Shown here in pieces: positions 16,720-24,981 of a DNA stretch of 64,000 nucleotides (positions are counted from its first letter, which is position 1; each line of letters opens with the position of its first letter). The translations under genes and the position numbers were made by a program. The stretch is taken from assembly GCF_947581915.1 (NCBI RefSeq), contig NZ_CANPWG010000038.1, positions 25,429 to 89,428 of the forward strand, read 5' to 3'. The notes beneath the pieces are model-generated. The model saw only the letters and a list, made by a program, of their open reading frames with translations. It was not told the DNA's origin and did no database searches. The stretch is from Candidatus Palauibacter scopulicola. GTDB taxonomy: Bacteria > Gemmatimonadota > Gemmatimonadetes > Palauibacterales > Palauibacteraceae.

Positions 16720-17826
16720 TCAGCGCCGGGGCCAGACTCCGCTTATCTCTTCGCTCCCCCGAACCCATACCACCCCGAGACCCTCGTTCCCTTCCGATTC
16801 CAGCGCGGCGACGAGATCCTCGACATCGCGTATCGGCCGGCCGCCCGCTCTCACGAGGAGATCTCCCGGCCCGAGCCCGAGCCGGTCGGTGACCGTCCCC
16901 CCGGCGACCCGGAGCACGAGGAGGCCGTCGAGGCCGGGCCGGTCGGAAAAGTCGCGCACGGGCTCGAACTCGGCCCCGGCGAACGTGCGCTGGAAGCGGA
17001 CGGCGAGTTCCGTTTCCTCCAGTGCCAGTTGGGCGATGCGAATCGCGCGGCGCCGGAACTCCGCCGGCGAGAGGCGGGCCCGCACCGCCCCGACGCGCTC
17101 CAGCGCGCCCGCGAAGTTGCGATACGCCGATTCCGATTCCCGCTGCAGATCGCTCAGCACTTCCCGGCGGACGGCCGGCAACTCCGAGACCGGCCGGTCG
17201 CGCACCGGAAGCACGTTGAGACGACCGTCGACGACCCGCACGGCGGAGGGTTCCACGGCGACGCCGACATCCTCCGTATTGCGGACGGTGAGCGCGAAGC
17301 CGGGGCGGTCGCCCTCCGCCGGATCCGTCAGCCAGAGGACGAACGTGTTCCGCTGCGGAGTACCGGCGGTCGCCACCACCGTCCGGCGGCCCACCATCGG
17401 AACAGCGTCCGCGTCCGGCGGCCGGACGTCGGGAATGATCTCGAAGGTATGGCGCAATCCGTCCCGGTTCACTTCCAGTCGAACGGGAACGCTCGCTCGG
17501 ATGGACGCGAGCCGGTCGGGCAGGTTGGCCAGAGTGAGTTCCACGCCGTCCATCGCCGCGAGCCGGTCGCCGGCGCGGAGCCCCGCGCGCTCCGCCGGAC
17601 CGTCTTCCTGCATCTCGCGAATCCGGAGGACAAGCGTGCAGTTCTTCCAGTCTTCCGAAGTCTCCCAGCCGCAGTTGAAGCGTTCCTCGACCCGCACCCC
17701 GATCCAGCCAGCGGATTCCGCCGTCCCGGCCTCCTGCGCGGCGGCGACGAGGGCGGCGAACGGCAGGGCGGCCAGGGCGAGGGACGAAGCCAGCGGCGTG
17801 CGCGGCCGCGCGAGGAGCCGGGTCAC
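16720..17826 (-). CDS. Exported PDZ-domain protein of the sigma-factor operon
   Basis: The 368-residue protein has an N-terminal hydrophobic segment (TPLASSLALAALPFAALVAAA). A first PDZ-like domain lies at about residues 45-125 (GWIGVRVEE, AERAGLRAGDRLAAMDGVEL), and a second at the C-terminus (VTDRLGLGPGDLLVRAGGRPIRDVEDLVAAL). A helical region lies between. No protease catalytic motif is seen, so it is a PDZ sensor or scaffold rather than a DegS-like enzyme. The GTG start overlaps the stop of the anti-sigma gene (GTGA). Together with the sigma factor this makes a three-gene envelope-stress-type operon, in which the PDZ protein may sense misfolded envelope proteins. Confidence 0.78.
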   Translation of the reverse strand: MTRLLARPRTPLASSLALAALPFAALVAAAQEAGTAESAGWIGVRVEERFNCGWETSEDWKNCTLVLRIREMQEDGPAERAGLRAGDRLAAMDGVELTLANLPDRLASIRASVPVRLEVNRDGLRHTFEIIPDVRPPDADAVPMVGRRTVVATAGTPQRNTFVLWLTDPAEGDRPGFALTVRNTEDVGVAVEPSAVRVVDGRLNVLPVRDRPVSELPAVRREVLSDLQRESESAYRNFAGALERVGAVRARLSPAEFRRRAIRIAQLALEETELAVRFQRTFAGAEFEPVRDFSDRPGLDGLLVLRVAGGTVTDRLGLGPGDLLVRAGGRPIRDVEDLVAALESEGNEGLGVVWVRGSEEISGVWPRR

Positions 17827-18521
17827 CAGGTTCGCGTCCCGCGCGCGCGGCCCAGGTCCTCCGCGAGCCGATCGCGCGTCTCCACGAGTTCCAGCAGATA
17901 GGCGCTGGCGAACGGATCGTCGGGACTCGTCTCGAGGCCGTCGCGCAGTGCCCGAATATACCCCTCCAGCGTCGCCAGCCTCTGCGCCATCTCCAGGGGA
18001 TCCCGCTCCTCCGGCCCGCCTGCAGAAGCGGGGTTCACCCCTCCCTCTCCGACCTGTCTGAGCGGCGACCGCAGCGATTCCATCCGGTTGAGCCCGTCCA
18101 CGAGGGCGCGACCGTCGTCGGTGGAGACGACGGCCGGGAGATCCGCGAGATCCGCGGCCGACGAGTTCGCGGACGGCCCGCCCGTGAACTGGAGGCCGGC
18201 GACCACGCCGCCGGCGAACAAGACGAGCGCGGCGGCGGCCTGGAGCGGTCCCCGGACGAAGAGACGGCCGGCGAAGCCTCCTCCGGTCCGGCGGACGCCG
18301 GCACGCGTCTCGCCGGTATCGAGCGCGGCTTCGATGGCGGCCCACTGTCCGGCCGGCGCCTTCTCATCCGGAAGCGCGGACAGCGCCATGCGCATCCGGC
18401 TCAACCTCTCGAACTCCGCCTGGCAGTCCCTGCACGTCTCGAGGTGGGCCCGGCAGTCCCGGTCCGCCCACGGCTCGTCGAGCAGCGCCGAGATTCGCTC
18501 GGCATCCATGTGGTTCGCCAT
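17823..18521 (-). CDS. Membrane anti-sigma factor with zinc-type N-terminal domain
   Basis: The 232-residue protein has at its N-terminus the anti-sigma signature H-x3-C-x2-C (AHLETCRDCQAEF), which binds region 2/4 of an ECF sigma factor. One transmembrane helix lies at about residues 95-115 (AAAALVLFAGGVVAGLQF). The periplasmic remainder ends in a coiled-coil-like helix (MAQRLATLEGYIRALRDGLE). The start ATG 18521 follows GGAAG at a proper distance; a second ATG four codons later is possible. It lies 14 bases after the sigma gene and overlaps the PDZ gene, the usual layout for a sigma factor, its membrane inhibitor and a sensor. Confidence 0.85.
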   Translation of the reverse strand: MANHMDAERISALLDEPWADRDCRAHLETCRDCQAEFERLSRMRMALSALPDEKAPAGQWAAIEAALDTGETRAGVRRTGGGFAGRLFVRGPLQAAAALVLFAGGVVAGLQFTGGPSANSSAADLADLPAVVSTDDGRALVDGLNRMESLRSPLRQVGEGGVNPASAGGPEERDPLEMAQRLATLEGYIRALRDGLETSPDDPFASAYLLELVETRDRLAEDLGRARGTRTW

Positions 18522-18535
18522 CTCTTCCAACCCTC

Positions 18536-19126
18536 TCAGAGGCGCGCTTCGCCCCGCGCACCGCCGTCCCCGGAATCCTCCGGAGCGATGAGCTTCCGCA
18601 TGCGCGCCCGCGCCTTGTGCAACTGCGACTTCGAGGTGCCGGGCGAACACCCCAGAGCCTCGGCGATGTCGTTGTGCGTCCACCCTTCCACGTCGTGCAG
18701 CACGAGGACCCTCCGGTACCCCGGCGGCAACTGGTCCAGCGCCTTCGTCAAAACCCGCCGCGTCACGATCACGTCGTCGTGCGCCCGCACGACGCGCGGA
18801 AGCTCGGCGGCGGATTCCACCGGACGCCGCTTCGACGACCGGCGCAGCCGGTTGAGCGCCACGTTCGTCGCCAACCGGTAGAGCCACGTGCCGAAGGCCG
18901 CGTCACCCCGGAAGAGGTGGAGCTTCTCGAACGCGCGGATCCACGCTTCCTGGGAGAGGTCCTCCGCGAGGTGATCGTCGCCGACGAGGCGGCGGATCAC
19001 GGTGTAGACGCGCCGCGCGTGGAGTTCGTACAACTCCCCCATCGCGGATCGCTCTCCCGCCTTGGCACAGGCGATCAGGTCGCGTTCTTCCACGTCATCC
19101 CTCTGAAGGTCACCTTCCGGATCCAC
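18536..19126 (-). CDS. ECF-type RNA polymerase sigma factor
   Basis: The 196-residue protein has sigma region 2 (DDHLAEDLSQEAWIRAFEKL, then AFGTWLYRLATNVALNRLR) and region 4 (LDQLPPGYRRVLVLHDVEGW, then THNDIAEALGCSPGTSKSQLHKARAR). Both are typical of the RpoE-like ECF group. The long open frame upstream is a shadow. The GTG at 19126 gives a plausible N-terminus; the GTG at 19093 (VEERDLIACA) has an AGAGG site and is the alternative. ECF operons are usually autoregulated, but I could not define a promoter consensus here. Confidence 0.9.
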   Translation of the reverse strand: MDPEGDLQRDDVEERDLIACAKAGERSAMGELYELHARRVYTVIRRLVGDDHLAEDLSQEAWIRAFEKLHLFRGDAAFGTWLYRLATNVALNRLRRSSKRRPVESAAELPRVVRAHDDVIVTRRVLTKALDQLPPGYRRVLVLHDVEGWTHNDIAEALGCSPGTSKSQLHKARARMRKLIAPEDSGDGGARGEARL

Positions 19127-19143
19127 CGCTTCTGATGCGCGGT

Positions 19144-20031
19144 TCAACCCGCGGGTTGCCCGCCTTCGGCAGCCCGGGCGCCGCGGGCCCCGGCGTCGGC
19201 CGCGCGCAGTACGGCGCAGACCAGCAGCCCGAGCAGGATGCCCGCGAGGGCGTCGACCGCATAGTGGAAGCGACCGTAGACCGTCCCCGCAGTCAACGCG
19301 AGTTCCGGGATGAGGAGGAGCCAGAACCAGCGCCGATCCTCGCGCCCGGCGGCCAGGACCCCGGCCAGGGAGGCGGCGATGTGGGAACTGGGGAAGGCCG
19401 TGCCCTTCGACGAGCCGGCCTCCAGGATCCCGTGCACGATCCCGAACAGCGTCCCCTCGCCGATCTCGCCGCCGATCTGCGCGAACTCGTATCGGGGACC
19501 GGCGACCGGGAAGAACATGAAGATGAGATAGGAGACGAAGAAGGCGGCGGCCACGGCGAGGGCGGTGCGCTGCATGGCCTCGAGCCCCCGCGTCGCGAAC
19601 ACGCCCAGGATGGCGGCGGGGATGATGGCGTAGTAGGCGAAGTAGCCCAGGTGCAACACCTCGGAGAAGGGGAGCCAGGGGAGCGACGCGCTGAGGCCGA
19701 TGCTCGGCTGTCCGCCGAACAAGGCGGCATCCCACGCCTGCACTGTCGCGTCGAAGTACCGCTGCGTGAGAAAGCGGTTGAGGACCGCGAGTTCCGCATA
19801 CAGGAGGGGCGTGAGCAGCACCGCGTACGCCCCCCTCGCGATCGCGGCGACGCCGGCGCGGGGGCGCCAGGCCGCAAGTCGCGTGATCCCGAAGACGGCG
19901 ATCGCGTGGGCCGCCGCGATGCCTGCGCCGGACAGGCCGCCGAACGCCACCGCAATGAGGCCCGTGCAACCGAAGTAGCCGATGGCGACGCGATCGACGG
20001 GCAGGAGCCCTCCGCCGCGGCCGCCGCTCAC
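19144..20031 (-). CDS. PAP2-superfamily membrane enzyme, Aur1-like head-group transferase candidate
   Basis: The 295-residue protein has about six membrane helices and the two C-terminal PAP2 motifs: AFPSSHIAASLAG and TVYGRFHYAVDALAG, giving the catalytic His pair and Asp. The YGRFHYxxD form is the one seen in the Aur1/PAP2_3 branch, which includes inositol-phosphorylceramide synthases, rather than classic phosphatidate phosphatases. Its GTG start overlaps the stop of the epimerase-like gene (GTGA), as the last member of an operon whose other three genes look like ceramide synthesis. I infer that it attaches or removes a phosphate-linked head group on a ceramide. A plain lipid phosphatase is possible. 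Confidence 0.75.
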   Translation of the reverse strand: MSGGRGGGLLPVDRVAIGYFGCTGLIAVAFGGLSGAGIAAAHAIAVFGITRLAAWRPRAGVAAIARGAYAVLLTPLLYAELAVLNRFLTQRYFDATVQAWDAALFGGQPSIGLSASLPWLPFSEVLHLGYFAYYAIIPAAILGVFATRGLEAMQRTALAVAAAFFVSYLIFMFFPVAGPRYEFAQIGGEIGEGTLFGIVHGILEAGSSKGTAFPSSHIAASLAGVLAAGREDRRWFWLLLIPELALTAGTVYGRFHYAVDALAGILLGLLVCAVLRAADAGARGARAAEGGQPAG

Positions 20032-20981
20032 AGCCAGCCCTTTCGGCGATACCACTCGGCGGTGCGCGCGAGCCCGTCTTCGATGCCGACCCTCGGACGC
20101 CAGGGGTCGAGAACCCTTCGGCTCGACTCGATGTCGCATGTCCAGGCGTACACGGACAGATCCCGCGCCTGTCGCCGGTCGAAGGCGGGGGCCTTCCCCG
20201 TCAGGCGGGCGGCGGGTTCCGACAGGGCCCCGGCGGCGAGAAAGAGCGCGGGCGGCAGCCGCAGCACGCGCCCCGGGCGGTCCACGGCGGCCATCAGCGC
20301 GCGCGCCAGCGCGCCCCAGGAATGGCGTTCCGCCCCGGCGATGGGGAGCGGGAGCGGCGCCGGCTCCGCGTCGAGGGCGGCGAGGACGGCCGAGACGACA
20401 TCGGCGACGTACACCGGCTGCAGGGGTGCGTGGCTGCGCGGAATCACGGTCCAACCTCGCGCCGCCAGCCGGAAGAGCGGCAACAGGTCGGCGTCGCGCG
20501 GGCCGTAGACGCCCCCCGGCCTGAGCACGGCGACCTCCATCGACCCGGGGACGGAGGCGAGCGCCGCCTCCGCTTCGGCTTTCGACCGACCGTACGGGCT
20601 CACGGGTCCGGCCGCGCCATCCGGACCGCGGGCGGCGAGGCTGCTGATGAAGACGAACCGCCGGACTCCCGCTTCCGCCGCCGCGTCCGCGAGCCTCCGC
20701 GTGCCGACCGCGTTCACGGCCATGAACTCCGACTCGTTACGCGCCCGCGTGAGGGCGCCGCAATGCACGACGGCGGCGCAACCCGCGAGTGCCGCGGCCG
20801 CTCCTGGTCCGCCCTCCACCCCGAGGTCGAGTTCGGTCTTCCTCAACTCGAGGCGATCGAGCCGCCGCGTGTCGCTCGTTCGCCGCACGCTCGCGGTGAC
20901 CCGGTGGCCGGCCGCGACGAGGGTCTCGGCGAGATGGCCGCCGAGGAACCCGCTTCCCCCCGTCAGGAAGACCGATGCCAC
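20028..20981 (-). CDS. NAD-dependent epimerase/dehydratase family reductase, CerR-like candidate
   Basis: This is an extended short-chain dehydrogenase of 317 residues. The Rossmann motif GGSGFLGGHL is at the N-terminus, active-site YGRSKAEAE (Tyr-x3-Lys) is near residue 155, and the upstream SSLAA serine is present. In Caulobacter a member of this superfamily (CerR) reduces 3-oxo-ceramide. Here the gene sits directly between an SPT-like synthase with a GNAT acyltransferase and a PAP2 enzyme, which is why I favour that role. The GTG start overlaps the upstream TAG by one base (TAGTG). Other sugar or sterol substrates cannot be excluded from sequence alone. Confidence 0.72.
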   Translation of the reverse strand: MASVFLTGGSGFLGGHLAETLVAAGHRVTASVRRTSDTRRLDRLELRKTELDLGVEGGPGAAAALAGCAAVVHCGALTRARNESEFMAVNAVGTRRLADAAAEAGVRRFVFISSLAARGPDGAAGPVSPYGRSKAEAEAALASVPGSMEVAVLRPGGVYGPRDADLLPLFRLAARGWTVIPRSHAPLQPVYVADVVSAVLAALDAEPAPLPLPIAGAERHSWGALARALMAAVDRPGRVLRLPPALFLAAGALSEPAARLTGKAPAFDRRQARDLSVYAWTCDIESSRRVLDPWRPRVGIEDGLARTAEWYRRKGWL

Positions 20982-22111
20982 TAAAGGGCCGCTTCGTACA
21001 GCCGGTAGGTCCGGTAGATCCTGCCGCCGAGACGCTCGATGGCCTGGTTCATCTTCTGGTTGTCCTCGAGGATCCACGACTGTTCGGCGGACGTCATCCC
21101 TGCGGCGATCCCCTTTCTGAACAGCCAGAGGTAGAGGAGGACATCGACGGCCTTTCCGCGCCACTCCTCGGCAAGCCCCAGGATGATCACGCGCATGCAC
21201 GTGATTCTCCGCCTGTAGATGAGCGCCTTCAGAATCCCGAAGGGGAAGAGTCGGCCGTTCATCCGGCGCAGCACCTGGTTGAAGTCGGGGAGGGCAAGGG
21301 CGAAGCCGGCGGTCTCGCCCTCCGGCGTCTCGGCGAAGAGCGCGAGTTCGGGGTCGAGTATGGGCTTGAGTTCGGCCGCCATGTGATCCATCTCGGCCTC
21401 GGTCATGGGGACGAAACCCCAGTTCTTCTCCCACGCCGCGTTGTACAGGCGCTGGACGCGGCCGAGTTCTTCGTCGAAGCGCGACATGTCCAGAGTCTTG
21501 ATCCGGATGCCGTACCTGCGGGTCGCGACCTTTTCGGCGCGGAAGAGGTGCGGCGGCCAGTCGCCCTTCTTCATGAGCCAGGCGAAGAGATCCTTGACCT
21601 TCCGCAGCCCCGCGGCCTCCAGCAGCGCGGGATAGTACGGGGGGTTGTAGGCCATGAGGACGACGGGCGGCCCGGGATCTCCGTCGATGAGCAGGCCGCA
21701 GGTCTCGTTGGTCGAGAAGCTCGTGGGACCCCGCATCGCGGTAAGGCCGCGTTCCCGCAGCCAGGCCCGGACCGCGTCGAGCAGCGCCCCGGCCACCTCC
21801 GGGTCGTCTACGGACTCGAACCAGCCGAAGAATCCGACGGACTCGTCGTGCGTCCGCTCGTGGTTCCGGTTCCGGATCGCGCAGATTCGGCCCACGGCCC
21901 GGCCGTCGCGCAACGCGAGGTAGGGCTGGATTTCCGAGTGCAGGTGGAACGGGTGTTTCGTCGGATCGAAGGCCGCCCGTACGTCTCGCCTGAGCGGGGG
22001 CACCCAGTCGGGATCGCCCCGGTAGATGGACCACGGCAGGTCGATGAAGCGCTTGAGATCGGCGCGGCTCTCGACGGGGACGACGCGCACGGAGGAGGCA
22101 AGACTCGTCAT
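20981..22111 (-). CDS. GNAT-fold acyltransferase, bacterial ceramide synthase-like candidate
   Basis: The 376-residue protein starts VRVVPVESRADLKRFIDLPW, then IYRGDPDWVPPLRRDV, and has the GNAT-like second half (FAETPEGETAGFALALPD). The family, larger than ordinary GNATs and with the DPDWVPPLRRD signature, is widespread and often annotated only as N-acetyltransferase. The bacterial ceramide synthase bCerS of Caulobacter belongs to this general type and N-acylates 3-ketosphinganine. Placement 16 bases after an SPT-like gene and overlapping a CerR-like gene supports this role. The ATG at 22111 is the natural start. No membrane segment is visible. Confidence 0.72.
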   Translation of the reverse strand: MTSLASSVRVVPVESRADLKRFIDLPWSIYRGDPDWVPPLRRDVRAAFDPTKHPFHLHSEIQPYLALRDGRAVGRICAIRNRNHERTHDESVGFFGWFESVDDPEVAGALLDAVRAWLRERGLTAMRGPTSFSTNETCGLLIDGDPGPPVVLMAYNPPYYPALLEAAGLRKVKDLFAWLMKKGDWPPHLFRAEKVATRRYGIRIKTLDMSRFDEELGRVQRLYNAAWEKNWGFVPMTEAEMDHMAAELKPILDPELALFAETPEGETAGFALALPDFNQVLRRMNGRLFPFGILKALIYRRRITCMRVIILGLAEEWRGKAVDVLLYLWLFRKGIAAGMTSAEQSWILEDNQKMNQAIERLGGRIYRTYRLYEAAL

Positions 22112-22127
22112 GGTGGGAGGCGCCGGT

Positions 22128-23330
22128 TCAGACGACGCCGAGCTCCTTCCCCACGCGCTCCACCTGTTCGAGCACGAAGTCGAGGTCGTCGTCCGAGTGC
22201 GTGGCCATGTAGCTCGTGCGCAGGCGGCAGCTCCCCTCGGGAACCGCGGGGGGGACGACCGGGTTCGTGAAGACGCCCGCTTCGAACAGGGCCCGCCAGA
22301 ACACGAAGGTCTTCTCCATGGGCCCGATGAGAATGGGGACGATCGGGGTCTCGGTCGGCCCGATGTCGAACCCGATCGACTTGAAGCCCTCCATCATCCT
22401 GTGCGTGTTCTTCCAGAGCTGCTCCCGGCGCTCCGGCTCCTCGCGGATGATTTCGAGCGCCTTCAGCACGGTGGCGGCGGAGGCGGGAGGCATGCTCGCG
22501 CTGAACATGAGGGCGCGGGCGTTGTGCTGGAGGTAGTCGATGACGTCGGCGCGGCCCGCCACGAAGCCGCCGATCGAGGCGAAGGACTTGGAGAACGTGC
22601 CGAGGATCAGGTCCACCTCATCGGTGAGCCCCCAGTGCTCGGCGGTCCCGGCCCCGGTCTCGCCCAGCACGCCCACGGCATGCGCGTCGTCCACCAGGAT
22701 GGCCGCGTCGTACTCTCGCCTCAGTTCGACCAGCGTGGGCAGATCGGCGATGTCGCCTTCCATGCTGTACACGCCGTCCACCGCGATGAGCTTGCCGCGC
22801 GAGGGCCCCTCGGCCTCGAGCATGCGGCGCAGCGTCGCGAAGTCGTTGTGGTTGAAGCGGCGCGTGCGGCCGAGCCCCAGGCGTACGCCATCCTGCAGGC
22901 TGGCGTGGTCCAGCTTGTCGATGTAGACCGTGTCCGCGCGACCGATCAACGCGCCCAGCGTGCCCAGATTCGTCTGGTAGCCGGTTGAGAACACGAGCGC
23001 GGCCTCCATGCCGGTGAAGTCGGCGAGTTCGGCCTCGAGTTGCTCATGGAGATCGAGGTTGCCGTTGAGGAAGCGGCTGCCCGTATTGCCGCTGCCGAAC
23101 TTGTCGAGGGCCTCGCGGGCCGCCTCGAGGACCCGCGGATCGTGCGTGAGTCCCATGTAGTTGTTGGAGCCCACCATGATCTTGCGGGCGCCGTCGATGA
23201 CGACCCACGTGTCGTGAGAGGCCTCGATGGGCATGAAGTACGGGTAGAGACCGGACTCGCGGAGGTTGTGCACGGTCGCTAGTTCACGACACTTGGCAAG
23301 GATCGAAGGCGGCTGGACGCGGCTTTTCAT
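22128..23330 (-). CDS. Alpha-oxoamine synthase family enzyme, serine palmitoyltransferase-like
   Basis: The 400-residue PLP enzyme has DDAHAVGVLGE (cofactor aspartate and histidine) and GTFSKSFASIGGF with the Schiff-base lysine. GSNNYMGLTHDPRV and GSGNTGSRFLNGNLDLHEQLE are found in 2-amino-3-ketobutyrate ligase, KAPA synthase and serine palmitoyltransferase. The downstream GNAT, reductase and PAP2 genes point to serine palmitoyltransferase, the first step of sphingolipid synthesis. Glycine C-acetyltransferase (Kbl) is the main alternative, but no threonine dehydrogenase lies nearby. I chose ATG 23330; a GTG at 23375 would add 15 residues. Neither start has a strong ribosome-binding site. Confidence 0.78.
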   Translation of the reverse strand: MKSRVQPPSILAKCRELATVHNLRESGLYPYFMPIEASHDTWVVIDGARKIMVGSNNYMGLTHDPRVLEAAREALDKFGSGNTGSRFLNGNLDLHEQLEAELADFTGMEAALVFSTGYQTNLGTLGALIGRADTVYIDKLDHASLQDGVRLGLGRTRRFNHNDFATLRRMLEAEGPSRGKLIAVDGVYSMEGDIADLPTLVELRREYDAAILVDDAHAVGVLGETGAGTAEHWGLTDEVDLILGTFSKSFASIGGFVAGRADVIDYLQHNARALMFSASMPPASAATVLKALEIIREEPERREQLWKNTHRMMEGFKSIGFDIGPTETPIVPILIGPMEKTFVFWRALFEAGVFTNPVVPPAVPEGSCRLRTSYMATHSDDDLDFVLEQVERVGKELGVV

Positions 23331-23468
23331 TGAGCCCGACCGGGACACCGCAGCTTGAGATGTAGGTTTCTGCACGAATCGAAGCTAAGCGCGAATCGGG
23401 ACGCCCGGCAAGAAAAAACGGCCCTGGCGGCTCGGTGAAATCGATGACCTTCCATGGGGAGGAGCAAC

Positions 23469-24941
23469 GTGGTTCGAGACCGGACGTTCGACATCGTCGC
23501 CATCGGCGGAGGGACCGCGGGTCTCGTGACGGCGGCCGGCAGCGTGGGGCTGGGTGCGAGCGTGGCCCTGATCGAGCGCGACCGGCTTGGAGGCGACTGT
23601 CTGTGGACGGGATGCGTGCCTTCCAAGGCGCTCATCGGCTCGGCCCGGGTGGCGCGGCACGTTCGCGACGCGGGCTCGTTCGGCCTCGGGATCCCGCGGC
23701 AGGAGATCGAAGCCACCGGCGTACTCTCGAGCGTCCGCGATGTCCGCGCGCAGATCGAGCCGCACGACGATCCGGAGCGTTTCCGCGCCATGGGCGTCGA
23801 CGTGGTCGAGGGGGCGGCGCGCTTCGTTTCTCCGCATGAAGTGGAGGTGGACGGCCGGCGCCTCCGCGCGCGGCGCTTCGTGATCGCCACCGGCTCCAGA
23901 GCCGCGGTGCCCCCGATCCCGGGACTCGAGGAGGCGGGCTACTTCACGCACGCCGAGGCGTTCGACCGGGACACGATCCCCTCTTCGCTCGCGGTGGTCG
24001 GCGGCGGGCCGATCGGCGTCGAACTCGCCCAGGCGTATCGCCGTCTCGGGGCCGAGGTCACGGTCGTCGAACTGCTCGACCGGCTCATGGTGCGCGAGGA
24101 GCCCGAACTCGCCGACCTGCTGACGAGCCGGCTGCGGGAAGAGGGTATCCGTATCCGGACGGGCCGGATCGTGACGCGTGTCGACCGCATGGGAGACCGG
24201 CGGCGCGTCACGATCGCGCCCCCCGCGGTCGCGGAGCAGGGAGGGAGCGCGGACGAGCGGGTCGAGACATTCGAAGTCGACGAGGTCCTCGTCGCGGCGG
24301 GACGGGCGCCCAACACGCAGGAGCTGGGACTGGACGCCGCGGGGGTCGAGACAGACGGAGGCTGGGTCACCGTCGACTCCAGACTCCGCACCTCCCGCAA
24401 ACACATCTTCGCGGCCGGCGATGTGACCGGCGGGTTCCTGTTCACGCACGTCGCCGACCACGAAGCGCGCACGGTGGTCCAGAACGCGCTTTTTCCGGTC
24501 CGCGCAAATATCGACTACAGCGTGATCCCCTGGTGCACCTACACCGACCCCGAACTCGCGCACGTCGGCCTCACGGAAGCCGAGGCGCGCGACCGGCACG
24601 GGGACTCGGTGTCCGCCCACGTCTACGACATCGCGAACCTCGACCGGGCGATCGCCGAGCGCGCCGCCATGGGCCGGGTGAAGATCGTCGTGGGAAAGGG
24701 GGGCCGGATTCTCGGCGGACACATCCTGGCGCCCGACGCGGGGACGATGATCGCGGAGATCTCGCTCGCCATGAAGGCGGGGGTGAAGCTCGGGACGCTC
24801 GCGTCGCTGGTCCATCCGTACCCGACGATGAGCGAGGGCGTGAAGCGTACCGCCGACGCGTACCGCCGGTCGACGCTGACGGGATGGAGGAAGTCGGCCG
24901 TCGACCTCGCGCTCCGGATCGGGCGCGCGCTGCCGCCCTGA
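23469..24941 (+). CDS. FAD-dependent disulfide oxidoreductase (dihydrolipoamide dehydrogenase / mercuric-reductase-like)
   Basis: The 490-residue protein belongs to the class I pyridine-nucleotide disulfide oxidoreductases. FAD motif IGGGTAGLV is at the start, redox pair GGDCLWTGCVPSK follows, NAD(P) motif VVGGGPIGVELAQ lies mid-protein, and the FAD site AGDVTGG and the C-terminal HPYPTMSEGVKR interface carry the base histidine. It lacks an N-terminal HMA domain and the C-terminal cysteine pair of mercuric reductase, so mercury reduction is unlikely. The GTG at 23469 has GGAGGAG 5 bases upstream and is much better than the ATG at 23454. It is not next to the E1-beta/E2 genes in this window, so its partner is unknown. 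Confidence 0.82.
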   Translation: MVRDRTFDIVAIGGGTAGLVTAAGSVGLGASVALIERDRLGGDCLWTGCVPSKALIGSARVARHVRDAGSFGLGIPRQEIEATGVLSSVRDVRAQIEPHDDPERFRAMGVDVVEGAARFVSPHEVEVDGRRLRARRFVIATGSRAAVPPIPGLEEAGYFTHAEAFDRDTIPSSLAVVGGGPIGVELAQAYRRLGAEVTVVELLDRLMVREEPELADLLTSRLREEGIRIRTGRIVTRVDRMGDRRRVTIAPPAVAEQGGSADERVETFEVDEVLVAAGRAPNTQELGLDAAGVETDGGWVTVDSRLRTSRKHIFAAGDVTGGFLFTHVADHEARTVVQNALFPVRANIDYSVIPWCTYTDPELAHVGLTEAEARDRHGDSVSAHVYDIANLDRAIAERAAMGRVKIVVGKGGRILGGHILAPDAGTMIAEISLAMKAGVKLGTLASLVHPYPTMSEGVKRTADAYRRSTLTGWRKSAVDLALRIGRALPP

Positions 24942-24981
24942 GAATCGGCCCCCCGCGGGAGGGGGCAGCGGGTCCGGGTCC

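Noticed and set aside
23469..24941. Mercuric reductase MerA
   Set aside because: No HMA domain and no C-terminal cysteine pair; no mer genes nearby.
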